Counted from the stretch's first letter, positions 24,270 through 32,528 are shown. The stretch is 64,000 nucleotides of DNA from Pseudomonas cuatrocienegasensis (GCF_900110925.1 NZ_FOFP01000010.1:144133-208132); one strand, 5' to 3'. The notes: generated by a model from the letters alone, not told the origin. Numbers and translations: made by a program.

Positions 24270-24362
24270 CTCTTGTTCCCTACGCAGGCCTTAACCTGAT
24301 CAGGTTCAACGGGATCCGGCTTAGCTGCCAATCTCAGCCCCGCATTGGGGCACCCCGACAAG
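24270..24362 (-). promoter_or_regulatory. TPP riboswitch (THI element) for thiC-cytX
   Basis: Read on the minus strand, the aptamer signatures appear in the canonical order: GGGGTGCC at the 5' side, CTGAGA after the first hairpin, then GAACCTGATCAGGTTA and GTAGGGA. This is the conserved THI box that binds thiamin pyrophosphate. The expression platform should lie in the 24092-24270 leader. The promoter must fall in the about 70 bp between the riboswitch and the repeat element at 24435; no clear boxes were found there. Confidence 0.96.
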
Positions 24363-24434
24363 AACCAGGCCAGTCTAAACAACACGCGGGGAGAACACCA
24401 ATCCGGCGCAGGTCATGCGTCGGGCGGCGAGCCA

Positions 24435-24718
24435 TAGGGTCTGTTCCCGTTTCGTTCGCGGCCGCGCCGGAGCCAGTTTTAGCGCGAGGCAAGGCACGAG
24501 ATGCGAGGTTTAGCCGGCTAAATGAGCCATCGAGAAACGCAGCATCGCGCTAAAACGGGCCCGGCCCTTCGGGTTGCGCGCAAAATCTCGCCATGCGGTG
24601 TTGGAGGACTTGGCAAGGGAACAACCATTCCCTGCGTCCTCCGCCTAGCGGAACGCCGCCCGGCCTGGCGAGATTTTTCGCAGCAACGCGGCTTGCGTCG
24701 AAACGGGAACAGACCCTA
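24435..24718. repeat. MITE-like element, copy A (284 bp with flanking TA)
   Basis: A non-coding element that starts with TAGGGTCTGTTCCCGTTTCG and ends with its reverse complement, flanked by TA on each side. Inside are two hairpin modules: TTTTAGCGCGA (24477-24487) with TCGCGCTAAAA (24545-24555) around a TTTAGCCGGCTAAA palindrome, and AAAATCTCGCC (24582-24592) with GGCGAGATTTT (24667-24677) around a GGAGGAC/GTCCTCC stem. A near-identical inverted copy is at 27845-28113; this copy has about 15 extra bases near 24645-24660. TA flanks fit IS630/mariner-type transposition. It fills most of the gap between the TPP riboswitch and tolC. Confidence 0.85.
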
Positions 24719-24854
24719 GATTTATCCGCGCAGCGATTGTTGCATCCAGGCAACATAGCTTGTTGCAAACTACAATCCGGCCGCGTACAGGGATGTTGAC
24801 CCCCTGCGTCACGCCGCATAGCCTTGCCGATCATCGCCGCCCCAGGACATCCTC

Positions 24855-26306
24855 ATGTTGCGCAGACTTTCCCTGGCCCTCGCCGTGGCCGCCGCCTCCT
24901 ACGGCACCGCGTGGGCCGACCAGGCCCCTTCCCAGGCTCCCCTGGCGAGCAAGACCGACCTTGTTACCGTCTACCAGGAAGCTGCGCGCAACAACGCTGA
25001 TATCGCCGCCGCTCGCGCCGACTATCAGGCGCAGCGCGAAGTGGTGCCGCAGGCCCGTGCCGGCTTGCTGCCCAACCTCTCGGCAGGCGCCAACCTGGCC
25101 AATACGCGCACCGAGGTCGACTCACCGGCCAACAGCGCGACCCGCAGCGGCACGGTCTACCAGGCCAACCTCAGCCAGCCGCTGTTTCGTGCCGACCGCT
25201 GGTTCCAGTTGCAGGCCGCCGAGGCGAGCAGCGAACAGGCTGCCCTGGAGCTGTCCGCCAGCGAGCAGAACCTGATCCTGCAAAGCGCGGAAACCTACTT
25301 CAGCGTGCTGCTGGCCCAGGACACCCTGGCCTCGACCAAGGCTGAAGAAGCGGCGTTCAAGCGCCAGCTTGACCAGGCCAATGAGCGCTTCGATGTCGGC
25401 CTGTCCGACAAGACCGATGTGCTCGAAGCCCAGGCCGGTTTCGACACTGCCCGCGCCAACCGGATCATCGCCCAGCGCCAGGTCGACGACGCCTTCCAGG
25501 CCCTGGTAACCCTGACCAACCGCGAATACCTGGCCATCGAAGGCATCCTGCACACCCTGCCGATCCTCGCGCCGACCCCGGCCGACGCCAAGGCTTGGGT
25601 GGACACCGCCGCCGCGCAGAACCTCAACCTGCAGGCGATCAATTACGCTGTCGACGCAGCCGAAGACACCCTGCGCCAACGCAAATCCGGCCACGCCCCG
25701 ACCCTGGATGCGGTCGCCAGTTACCAGAAAGGCGACAACGACAGCCTGGGCTTCAGCAACAGCGCCGGCAGCATCAACCGCTTTAGCGGCGACGTCGAGC
25801 AGCGTTCGATTGGCCTGCAATTGAATATCCCGCTATACAGCGGCGGCCTGACCAGCTCCCAGGTGCGCGAGGCCTATCAGCGCGTCAACCAGAGTGAGCA
25901 ACTGCGCGAAAGCCTGCGCCGCCAGGTGGTACAGAACACCCGCAACCTGTTCCGCGCAGTGAATACCGATGTGGAAACCGTGCAGGCGCGCAAGCAGTCG
26001 ATCATTTCCAACCAAAGCGCCCTGGAGGCCACCGAAATCGGCTACCAGGTCGGTACCCGCAATATCGTCGACGTGCTCGATGCCCAGCGTCAGCTGTACA
26101 GCTCGGTGCGCAACTACAACAACGCGCGCTACGACTACATCCTCAACAACCTGCGCCTCAAGCAGGCCGCCGGCACCCTCAGCCCAGGTGACCTGGAAGC
26201 GCTGGGCGCCTTCCTCAAGCCGGACTACGACCCGGACAAGGACTTCCTGCCGCCGGACCTGGCCCGCGCTGCCGAAGCGCAACTGCGCGGCGACCTGGAC
26301 TACTGA
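24855..26306 (+). CDS. tolC: TolC-family outer membrane channel (OpmH-like)
   Basis: A 483-residue TolC family protein that forms the outer-membrane exit duct for type I secretion and efflux pumps. A signal peptide (about 1-22, ending GTAWA) is followed by the two repeated TolC halves with long helical segments (for example DLVTVYQEAARNNADIAAARAD and the FQALVTLTNREY region). AGGA lies before the ATG. It corresponds by position and length to OpmH (PA4974). The gene body lies between two inverted MITE copies. Confidence 0.92.
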   Translation: MLRRLSLALAVAAASYGTAWADQAPSQAPLASKTDLVTVYQEAARNNADIAAARADYQAQREVVPQARAGLLPNLSAGANLANTRTEVDSPANSATRSGTVYQANLSQPLFRADRWFQLQAAEASSEQAALELSASEQNLILQSAETYFSVLLAQDTLASTKAEEAAFKRQLDQANERFDVGLSDKTDVLEAQAGFDTARANRIIAQRQVDDAFQALVTLTNREYLAIEGILHTLPILAPTPADAKAWVDTAAAQNLNLQAINYAVDAAEDTLRQRKSGHAPTLDAVASYQKGDNDSLGFSNSAGSINRFSGDVEQRSIGLQLNIPLYSGGLTSSQVREAYQRVNQSEQLRESLRRQVVQNTRNLFRAVNTDVETVQARKQSIISNQSALEATEIGYQVGTRNIVDVLDAQRQLYSSVRNYNNARYDYILNNLRLKQAAGTLSPGDLEALGAFLKPDYDPDKDFLPPDLARAAEAQLRGDLDY

Positions 26307-26314
26307 TAGCAATG

Positions 26315-26339
26315 CCGCTCGCTGGAACTCGGCGAGCGG
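26315..26339. terminator. hairpin after tolC
   Basis: CCGCTCGC and GCGAGCGG form an eight-pair stem nine bases after the tolC stop, between convergent tolC and waaA. No long U-run follows. The 26419-26455 stretch after it has a REP-like GTAGGAGCGAAGG, and TATTCGCGAT then occurs twice as a direct repeat. Confidence 0.5.
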
Positions 26340-26510
26340 TGTGCTTAAAAATCTTCGCGCTCTAACGGCTCGCGGCTAAAGCGGAACGCATAATCTGCGC
26401 GAGCCGGCGACTACGACCTGTAGGAGCGAAGGGGGCGCCTAGCCTTTATTCGCGATGCTTTTATTCGCGATTGGCCTTGGACACGCTGAAAGCGTCGCGG
26501 CTTACCGGAA

Positions 26511-26548
26511 CTCCGGCGCGGCCGCGAGCGAAACGGCAACACCCCTTA
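26511..26548. repeat. degenerate end of the MITE-like element
   Basis: Read on the minus strand, TAAGGGGTGTTGCCGTTTCG continues into CGCGGCCGCGCCGGAG, matching the terminal 38 bases of copies A and B with a few changes. The other end is not found nearby. Its terminal TAA serves as the waaA stop codon. Confidence 0.65.
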
Positions 26549-27832
26549 GGCATCTAGCAAACGCCGCAACCCCGCCAACAACCGCTCCAACGCCCCCTGA
26601 TTCGCCTTGAGCACCGCGAGCCCGGCCTGACGCCGGCGTTCAGCCTCCTCAGGCTCGCGCCACAAGTTGGCCACGGCCTGCGCCAAGCCCTCGGCGTCCG
26701 CAACCTCAAGCAACGCCCCCGCCTCGCGCAATTGCGCGGCGATATCGAGAAAGTTGAACAGGTGCGGACCACTGAGCACCGGTTTGCCCAGCGCCGCCGG
26801 CTCCAGCAGGTTATGCCCGCCGTTAGCCACCAGGCTGCCGCCAACAAAGGCCACATCAGCCAATGCATAGAGAAACAGCAGCTCGCCCATGGTGTCGCCC
26901 AGCAACACCTGATCGCCCGCCTGCAGCGGCTCGCCGGTCGAGCGTCGACGCACCGACAGACCACTGCGCTGAATACGCTCATGCACAGCGTTGAAACGCT
27001 CGGGGTGGCGCGGCACCAGAACCAGCAGGGCATTCGGGTAGATCTGCAGTAGCTGGCGGTGTGCGGCCAGAACGATTTCGTCTTCGCCCTCATGGGTACT
27101 GGCAGCGATCCACACCGGGCGCTCAGCCGCCTGCCACTCGCTACGCAACGCATTCGCCCGCACCGGCAGATCAGCCTCGATGCGCAGGTCAAACTTGATC
27201 GACCCCGTCACCTCGACGGTTTCGGGGCGCGCGCCCAGGCTGAGAAAACGCTCAGCCTCGACCTGGGTCTGCACGGCAATCAGGCTCATCTCGGCGAGCA
27301 TCGGCGCGGTGAGCTTGGCGAAGCGCCCATAGCCCCGCGCCGAGCGGGCCGACAGGCGCGCATTGGCCAGCGCCACCGGGATGCCACGGCGCGCGCACTG
27401 GTGAATATGGTTCGGCCATAGCTCGGTCTCCATGATCACCGCCAGCGTTGGCTGCAGCCGATCAAGAAAGCGCGCCGCCGCCCAAGGCAGGTCATAGGGC
27501 AGGTAGCAGTGCTGCACCCGGCCGGCGTATTCCGCCCCGCCGAACAGCGCCTGGATGCGCTCAGAACCGGTCGGGGTCATGCAGGTGATGGTGATCGGCA
27601 ACTGCGGATAGCGCACCAGCAGCTCACGCACCAACGGCGCCGCGGCAATGCTTTCGCCCACCGAGACCGCATGCAGCCAGATACCGCCGGGTTTGACCGG
27701 TGGCAGGCCCAGGGCGAAGCGCTCGCCAATGCGTTGGGCATAAGCCGGCGCACGCCAGGCGCGCCAGGCCAGTCGACCGGCCACCAGCGGCAGGCCGAGA
27801 TGAAACAACAGGGTGTAGAGGGCTCTATTCAT
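26546..27832 (-). CDS. waaA: Kdo transferase WaaA
   Basis: A 428-residue inner-membrane-bound glycosyltransferase (GT30) that adds Kdo from CMP-Kdo to lipid IVA. An N-terminal membrane anchor (about 1-22) is followed by the GT-B domains; WLHAVSVGES and the C-terminal FVGGSLVANGGHNLLEPAALGKPV block are characteristic. ATG at 27832 is the family start; a longer frame reads into the MITE. No clear ribosome binding site precedes the ATG: only 12 bases separate it from the repeat. The stop codon lies inside a second, decayed repeat end. Confidence 0.93.
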   Translation of the reverse strand: MNRALYTLLFHLGLPLVAGRLAWRAWRAPAYAQRIGERFALGLPPVKPGGIWLHAVSVGESIAAAPLVRELLVRYPQLPITITCMTPTGSERIQALFGGAEYAGRVQHCYLPYDLPWAAARFLDRLQPTLAVIMETELWPNHIHQCARRGIPVALANARLSARSARGYGRFAKLTAPMLAEMSLIAVQTQVEAERFLSLGARPETVEVTGSIKFDLRIEADLPVRANALRSEWQAAERPVWIAASTHEGEDEIVLAAHRQLLQIYPNALLVLVPRHPERFNAVHERIQRSGLSVRRRSTGEPLQAGDQVLLGDTMGELLFLYALADVAFVGGSLVANGGHNLLEPAALGKPVLSGPHLFNFLDIAAQLREAGALLEVADAEGLAQAVANLWREPEEAERRRQAGLAVLKANQGALERLLAGLRRLLDA

Positions 27833-27844
27833 GGGCGCGCAGCT

Positions 27845-28113
27845 TAGGGTCTGTTCCCGTTTCGTCGCAAGCCGCGTTGCTGCGAAAAATCTCGCCAGGC
27901 AAGGCGGAGGACGCAGGGAATGGTTGTTCCCTTGCCAAGTCCTCCAACACCGCATGGCGAGATTTTGCGCGCAACCCGCAGGGCCGGGCCCGTTTTAGCG
28001 CGACGCTGCGTTTCTCGATGGCTCATTTAGCCGGCTAAACTTCGCATCTCGTGCCTTGCCTCGCGCTAAAACTGGCTCCGGCGCGGCCGCGAACGAAACG
28101 GGAACAGACCCTA
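27845..28113. repeat. MITE-like element, copy B (269 bp with flanking TA)
   Basis: Inverted relative to copy A and nearly identical outside a 15-base length difference. It begins TAGGGTCTGTTCCCGTTTCG and ends with the reverse complement, with TA at both junctions. It occupies nearly all of the space between the waaA start and the end of the LysR gene, and so replaces or carries the waaA promoter region. Confidence 0.85.
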
Positions 28114-28132
28114 TCGGACAGGCCGCACCCAA

Positions 28133-29008
28133 TCAGCCATTGGCCCGCAGGTGCTGGGCAAAACACTCGGCCAGCCAGAGCGCCGCCGGGCCCAGCGCCT
28201 CATCACGCCGGCACACCAGTTCGACCACCAGCGGCGGCGGCGTCCAATCACTGCTCAGCTCGACCAGTTGTCCCTGGTAAGTCGGGTACTGCACCACATG
28301 GCGCGGCAACCAGGCCCAGCCAAGGTTGCGCATCAGCAGCTCGGCCATGGCGTAGAAGCTGTCGGTGCGCCAGACCGCCGGACTGATCTGCTCGCCACCG
28401 GGGTACTGCGGCGCCATCAGCAACTGCCGATGGCGGGCCAGAGCGCGTCGGTCGACATGCCCGGCAGTGGCCAGGGGGTGGCCTACTCCACACACCGTGA
28501 CCATGTCGACAGTACCCAGACGCTGGCGCTCAAGGGCATTGGGCATCTGCTCCTGATGGAACAGCAAACCGAGGTCGGCGCGGCGCTCCAGCAGCTTGCA
28601 AGCCACCTCGCCCTGGGCGCCACTGGCCAGTTGCACCTCCAGCAGCGGAAATTGCCGGGCCAGCGCCTCCAGGCTATCGAGCACCGGCTGGTAGGGCATA
28701 GCTTCGTCCTGGGCCAGACGCAGCAGTACCTCCTCGCCGCGCACCAAGCCCAGCGCCCGACCATCGAGACGCTCGCACTGGCGCAGCACTTCGCGTGCCT
28801 CCTCCAGCAAGGACGCACCGGCTGTGGTCAGGCGCGGCTGGCGACCGCTGCTGCGCTCGAACAGCAGCACCCCCAGGTCGGTCTCCAAGAGCGCAATGGC
28901 GTTACTCACCGCCGATTGCGCGCGCTGCGCCTGGCGCGCCACGGCGGAGAACGACTGCTGCTCGGCGACCTGTACGAACAAGCGCAACTGCTCCAGGTTC
29001 CAGTTCAT
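28133..29008 (-). CDS. LysR-family transcriptional regulator (PA4989-like)
   Basis: A 291-residue LTTR. The winged helix-turn-helix is at about 1-62 (LEQLRLFVQVAEQQSFSAVA), the effector-binding domain at about 90-288. It is divergent from the SMR transporter gene, and a LysR-type box lies between them, so control of the transporter and of itself is likely by family rule. Inducer unknown. Confidence 0.88.
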   Translation of the reverse strand: MNWNLEQLRLFVQVAEQQSFSAVARQAQRAQSAVSNAIALLETDLGVLLFERSSGRQPRLTTAGASLLEEAREVLRQCERLDGRALGLVRGEEVLLRLAQDEAMPYQPVLDSLEALARQFPLLEVQLASGAQGEVACKLLERRADLGLLFHQEQMPNALERQRLGTVDMVTVCGVGHPLATAGHVDRRALARHRQLLMAPQYPGGEQISPAVWRTDSFYAMAELLMRNLGWAWLPRHVVQYPTYQGQLVELSSDWTPPPLVVELVCRRDEALGPAALWLAECFAQHLRANG

Positions 29009-29019
29009 AGGCGCAACCT

Positions 29020-29034
29020 ATCTTATTTACAGAT
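29020..29034. promoter_or_regulatory. LysR-type operator (T-N11-A box)
   Basis: ATCT-TATTTAC-AGAT is a 15-base interrupted palindrome that fits the T-N11-A LTTR consensus. It lies in the 91 bp divergent gap between the LysR gene and the SMR gene, close to where both promoters must be. Confidence 0.6.
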
Positions 29035-29099
29035 TGGTAATCACTTTACCCCATCACCCACAGGCTTAGAATTCCGTCATTGTTCAGGAGCCAAACGCC

Positions 29100-29432
29100 A
29101 TGCCCGGATACCTCTACCTCGCCATTGCCATCGCTGCCGAAGTGGTCGCGACCACCTCGATGAAAGCCATCGACGGCTTCAACAAACCGCTGCCCCTGCT
29201 GCTGGTGATCGGTGGCTACAGCATCGCGTTCTGGATGCTGATTCTGGTGGTGCGCACCATCCCCGTGGGCATCGCCTATGCCATCTGGGCCGGGCTGGGC
29301 ATCGTCTTGGTCAGCGTGGCGGCCACCTTTGTCTACGGACAAAAGCTCGACCTGCCGGCGATGCTCGGCATGGGCATGATCGTGGCCGGCGTGGTGGTCA
29401 TTCAGTTGTTCTCCCGGGTCACCGGGCACTAA
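29100..29432 (+). CDS. small multidrug resistance (SMR) transporter, EmrE/Sug family
   Basis: A 110-residue protein with four membrane helices, working as a dual-topology dimer that swaps protons for cationic compounds. The key membrane Glu is in helix 1 (AEVVATTSMKA, Glu14). The motif VGIAYAIWAGLGIV is typical of the EmrE/QacE group. A good AGGAG precedes the ATG. It matches PA4990. The substrate (quaternary ammonium compounds or guanidinium) cannot be told from the sequence alone. Confidence 0.9.
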   Translation: MPGYLYLAIAIAAEVVATTSMKAIDGFNKPLPLLLVIGGYSIAFWMLILVVRTIPVGIAYAIWAGLGIVLVSVAATFVYGQKLDLPAMLGMGMIVAGVVVIQLFSRVTGH

Positions 29433-29481
29433 GCAAACCTCGGGTTATACTGCGCGCCTGTTTTCCCGACGAGATGGGTCC

Positions 29482-30657
29482 ATGACCGAGGCGCTGAGCA
29501 CTGACATCCTGATCGTAGGCGGCGGTATCGCCGGCCTCTGGCTGAATGCGCGGTTACGCCGCCTGGGCTATGCCACCGTGCTGGTAGAACGCGCCAGTCT
29601 GGGCGGCGGGCAGAGCCTGAAATCCCAGGGCATCATCCACGGCGGCGCCAAGTACGCACTGCACGGTGCGCTGACCGGTGCTTCCGAAGCCATCGCCGAC
29701 ATGCCGCGGCGCTGGCGCGAAGCGCTGGAGGGCAGCGGCGAACTTGACCTGAGCGGCGTGCGCCTGCTCTCCGATGCCCACTACCTGTGGTCGCCCGGCA
29801 GCCTGGCCGGCAATATCACCAGTTTCTTCGCCAGCAAAGCGGTGCGCGGCCGCGTCGATCAGGTCAAGGGCGAGGCCCTGCCACCGGCGCTGCAGCACCC
29901 AAAATTCAAAGGCAAGGTCTACCGCCTGGCCGAGCTGGTGCTCGACGTGCCCAGCCTGGTCGCACGCCTGGCCGAACTGGCCGGCGACAGCCTGCTGGCC
30001 GGCGAGCGCATCGAGCCGTTGCACGACGACAACGGGCTCTGCGGCCTGCGCGTCGATGGCCGGGAAATCCGCGCCCAGCGCGTAGTGCTCAGCGCCGGCG
30101 CCGGCAATGCCGAGTTGCTCGCTGCGCTCGGGGTCGAGCAACCCAAACAGCAACTGCGCCCGCTGCACATGGTGCTGGCCAAGGGCCCGGCGCTGAAACC
30201 GCTGTATGCCCACTGCCTGGGCGGCGGGCCAAAGCCGCGCGTCACCGTGACCACCCATCCAGCGGCCAACGGCCAATGGGTCTGGTACCTCGGCGGCGAC
30301 CTGGCCGAAGCCGACGGCGTGGCCCGCGACGAAGCGGCGCAGATCCGCGCCGCGCAAAAGGAAATGGCCGACTTGCTGCCTTGGGTCGACCAGCGCGAAA
30401 CCCGCTGGGCCACGCTGCGTGTCGACCGCGCCGAGCCGGCGCAGTCCGGCCTGGTACGCCCGGACAATGCCTTCCTCGCCGATCAGCAACGCCTGTTGGT
30501 CGGCTGGCCGACCAAGCTGGCACTGGCGCCGGATTTCACCGACCGCGTGCTGGCCGCCCTGCAGCGCGACGCCATCGTCCCGCAGGCGCAGCCGCCTCTG
30601 CCCGCGTTGCCGCGCCCGCCCCTGGCGCTGCCCGTTTGGGAGACCCTGCTGCCATGA
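29482..30657 (+). CDS. FAD-dependent oxidoreductase (DAO family, PA4991-like)
   Basis: A 391-residue flavoprotein. The dinucleotide-binding fold is at the N-terminus (VGGGIAGLWLNARLRRLGY, then the acidic end of strand 2 in LVERA). The rest matches the D-amino acid oxidase / glycerol-3-phosphate dehydrogenase fold. A TATACT -10-like box lies 30 bases before the ATG without a good -35. It overlaps the aldo/keto reductase by ATGA, so the two are translated together. Substrate unknown. Confidence 0.83.
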   Translation: MTEALSTDILIVGGGIAGLWLNARLRRLGYATVLVERASLGGGQSLKSQGIIHGGAKYALHGALTGASEAIADMPRRWREALEGSGELDLSGVRLLSDAHYLWSPGSLAGNITSFFASKAVRGRVDQVKGEALPPALQHPKFKGKVYRLAELVLDVPSLVARLAELAGDSLLAGERIEPLHDDNGLCGLRVDGREIRAQRVVLSAGAGNAELLAALGVEQPKQQLRPLHMVLAKGPALKPLYAHCLGGGPKPRVTVTTHPAANGQWVWYLGGDLAEADGVARDEAAQIRAAQKEMADLLPWVDQRETRWATLRVDRAEPAQSGLVRPDNAFLADQQRLLVGWPTKLALAPDFTDRVLAALQRDAIVPQAQPPLPALPRPPLALPVWETLLP

Positions 30658-31460
30658 CCAGCCTGCACGACCTGCATCGCCCGCTGGGCAGCACCGGCCT
30701 GAGGGTCTCGCCACTGGGTCTGGGCACCGTCAAATTCGGCCGTGACCAAGGGGTGAAATACCCCAACGGCTTCACCATCCCCGATGACGCCAGCGTGCGC
30801 CGCCTGCTCGACCAGGCCCGCGATCTGGGCATCAACCTGATCGACACCGCGCCGGCCTATGGCAGCAGCGAAACCCGCCTCGGCCCGTTGCTGCGCGGGC
30901 AACGGCAGGACTGGGTGATCGTCAGCAAGGTCGGTGAAGAGTTCGACAATGGTCACTCGCACTTCGATTTTTCCGCCGCCCACACGCGCTTCTCGGTGGA
31001 GCGCAGCCTCAAGCGCCTGGAAACCGATGTCATCGACCTGGTGCTGGTGCATTCCGACGGCAATGATCTGGACGCCCTGCAGGCTGGGGTCTACGACACC
31101 CTCGCGGCGCTCAAGGCCGAGGGCAAGATTCGCGGCTATGGCCTCTCCGGCAAAACCGTCGCCGGCGGCCTGCAAGCGCTGGCCAGCGGTGACTGCGCCA
31201 TGGTCACCTACAACCTTAACGAACAAGCCGAACGCCCGGTGCTCGACTACGCCGCCGAACACGGCAAGGCAATCCTGATCAAGAAAGCCCTGGCCAGCGG
31301 CCACGCCTGCCTGCAAGACGGCGAAGACCCAATCCAGGCCAGCTTCCGCCTGATTTTCAGCCATCCGGCGGCGGCCAGCGCCATCGTCGGCACCATCAAC
31401 CCACACCATCTGTCACACAATGTGAGTACAGCTGCCGCGATAATTCGCGCTAGTGTTTAG
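30654..31460 (+). CDS. aldo/keto reductase (PA4992-like)
   Basis: A 268-residue (beta/alpha)8 NADPH-dependent reductase. The catalytic tetrad is visible in part: Asp (LIDTAPAYGSSE includes Asp and Tyr), Lys in VIVSKVG and His in LVLVHSD. The ATG overlaps the FAD oxidoreductase stop (ATGA). The stop codon TAG is the first three bases of a degenerate MITE end, so the original C-terminus may have been altered by an insertion. Likely a redox pair with its neighbour. Confidence 0.87.
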   Translation: MTSLHDLHRPLGSTGLRVSPLGLGTVKFGRDQGVKYPNGFTIPDDASVRRLLDQARDLGINLIDTAPAYGSSETRLGPLLRGQRQDWVIVSKVGEEFDNGHSHFDFSAAHTRFSVERSLKRLETDVIDLVLVHSDGNDLDALQAGVYDTLAALKAEGKIRGYGLSGKTVAGGLQALASGDCAMVTYNLNEQAERPVLDYAAEHGKAILIKKALASGHACLQDGEDPIQASFRLIFSHPAAASAIVGTINPHHLSHNVSTAAAIIRASV

Positions 31461-31497
31461 GGTCTGTTGCCGCTGCACGCGCGGCCACGAGTAAGCC
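31458..31497. repeat. degenerate end of the MITE-like element
   Basis: TAGGGTCTGTTGCCGCTGCA then CGCGCGGCCACGAG resembles the left end of copies A and B (first 11 bases identical). The second end is not found in the following 100 bp. The gap up to 31595 shows nothing else. Confidence 0.6.
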
Positions 31498-31594
31498 AGA
31501 CACCTGATCGCGAAAGCAGACACCACTGCCTGCATCAAGAACCACGCTGCCCATTCCGCCTAGGTGGCCGACCCCAACGCAAGAAGGAGCCGAT

Positions 31595-32512
31595 ATGCCG
31601 CGCACGCTGATTCGCAAGAACCCCACCGCTTTCAAGACCCTGCCGTTGTACGTAGAAGCCAGCACCGACGGGCTGAGCTACCAGAGCCTGGGACGCCCGC
31701 TGAACTTCACTGAAATGCTCGAACGGCGCCGCCCCGTCGAGGTCAGCGACCCTCAACGCTTCGCTATCGAACTGGCCAACCTCGGCGTCTCGGTGCGTCT
31801 GACCCTCAGTTGGCAGGGCAAGGATTACTGGGTACTGGTGCGTCAGCGCCGGCAGGACCGCGGCGATGTGGTGCTCAAGCTGATTTCCGGCTACGTACCG
31901 GCCCACGAGCTGAACCTGCCGCTGCTCACCGCCATTCAGGAAGTGGCCGAAGAGTGCCTACTGGAAACCCCGGAGGGCTGGTTGGCCGGGCGCTTCGGCG
32001 ATACCTGGCTGCCAACGCCTTACCAGGGCACCCTGCACTACCGCGAAGCCGTGCAGTTCCGCCTCAGCCCGCTGTCTGGTGCTGCCCGACCGGTGCAGTG
32101 CGCCAACATGACCCTGCTGGAGCGCCCGCGCGCCTACGTGCACCTGCCCACAGCATCCCTGCAACTGGTCTACGACATGCAACTGGAGCTGCCGCGCGAA
32201 ACGCGCCAACTGAGCCTGTTTCATGTGGATGAATGCTTCGAGGATGGTCAGTTGATTGCCCGCCTCGACCGCGCCCGCCCGGACCTGTACCTGATTCCGC
32301 TGGAGCAGGGCCGCCCAACCGCCGAACTGCTGACCCTGAAAAACGGCACCCTGAAAAGCGTCGCCACCCGCGGCCTTTGGCTAGCAGAAAGTTTTGCGGC
32401 GCAGGACGGCTGGGTGGTACGTGAAGAGCGTATTCGCTGGCGCGACTGGGTGGCGCAGCAGGGGCTGGAAACCCTCAAGGCCAGCAAAGCGATAAAGCGC
32501 AAAGTTGGTTAA
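31595..32512 (+). CDS. conserved Pseudomonas protein with a degenerate Nudix-like segment
   Basis: A 305-residue soluble protein of a Pseudomonas-conserved family sometimes labelled metal ABC transporter ATPase, but no Walker A, Walker B or ABC signature is present, so that label is not supported. Residues about 88-120 (ISGYVPAHELNL through EVAEECLLET) resemble a Nudix box with the key Arg changed to Gln, Gly to Leu and two extra residues. This is inference. AAGGAG precedes the ATG. It is convergent with hldE. Function unknown. Confidence 0.7.
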   Translation: MPRTLIRKNPTAFKTLPLYVEASTDGLSYQSLGRPLNFTEMLERRRPVEVSDPQRFAIELANLGVSVRLTLSWQGKDYWVLVRQRRQDRGDVVLKLISGYVPAHELNLPLLTAIQEVAEECLLETPEGWLAGRFGDTWLPTPYQGTLHYREAVQFRLSPLSGAARPVQCANMTLLERPRAYVHLPTASLQLVYDMQLELPRETRQLSLFHVDECFEDGQLIARLDRARPDLYLIPLEQGRPTAELLTLKNGTLKSVATRGLWLAESFAAQDGWVVREERIRWRDWVAQQGLETLKASKAIKRKVG

Positions 32513-32528
32513 CCGCTAACTCAGCAAC

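Noticed and set aside
24550..24834. Small open frames inside and near MITE copy A
   Set aside because: They follow the repeat, include its hairpin stems and have no ribosome binding site or homologous look.
26419..26480. Tandem TATTCGCGAT direct repeat as a possible CRISPR-like array
   Set aside because: Only two copies with a five-base gap; it is more likely REP debris.
29787..30653. N-terminal extension of the aldo/keto reductase frame
   Set aside because: The frame is open within the FAD oxidoreductase gene, but reads as low-complexity Arg/Gly/Ala sequence; the true start is the ATG at 30654 overlapping the previous stop.
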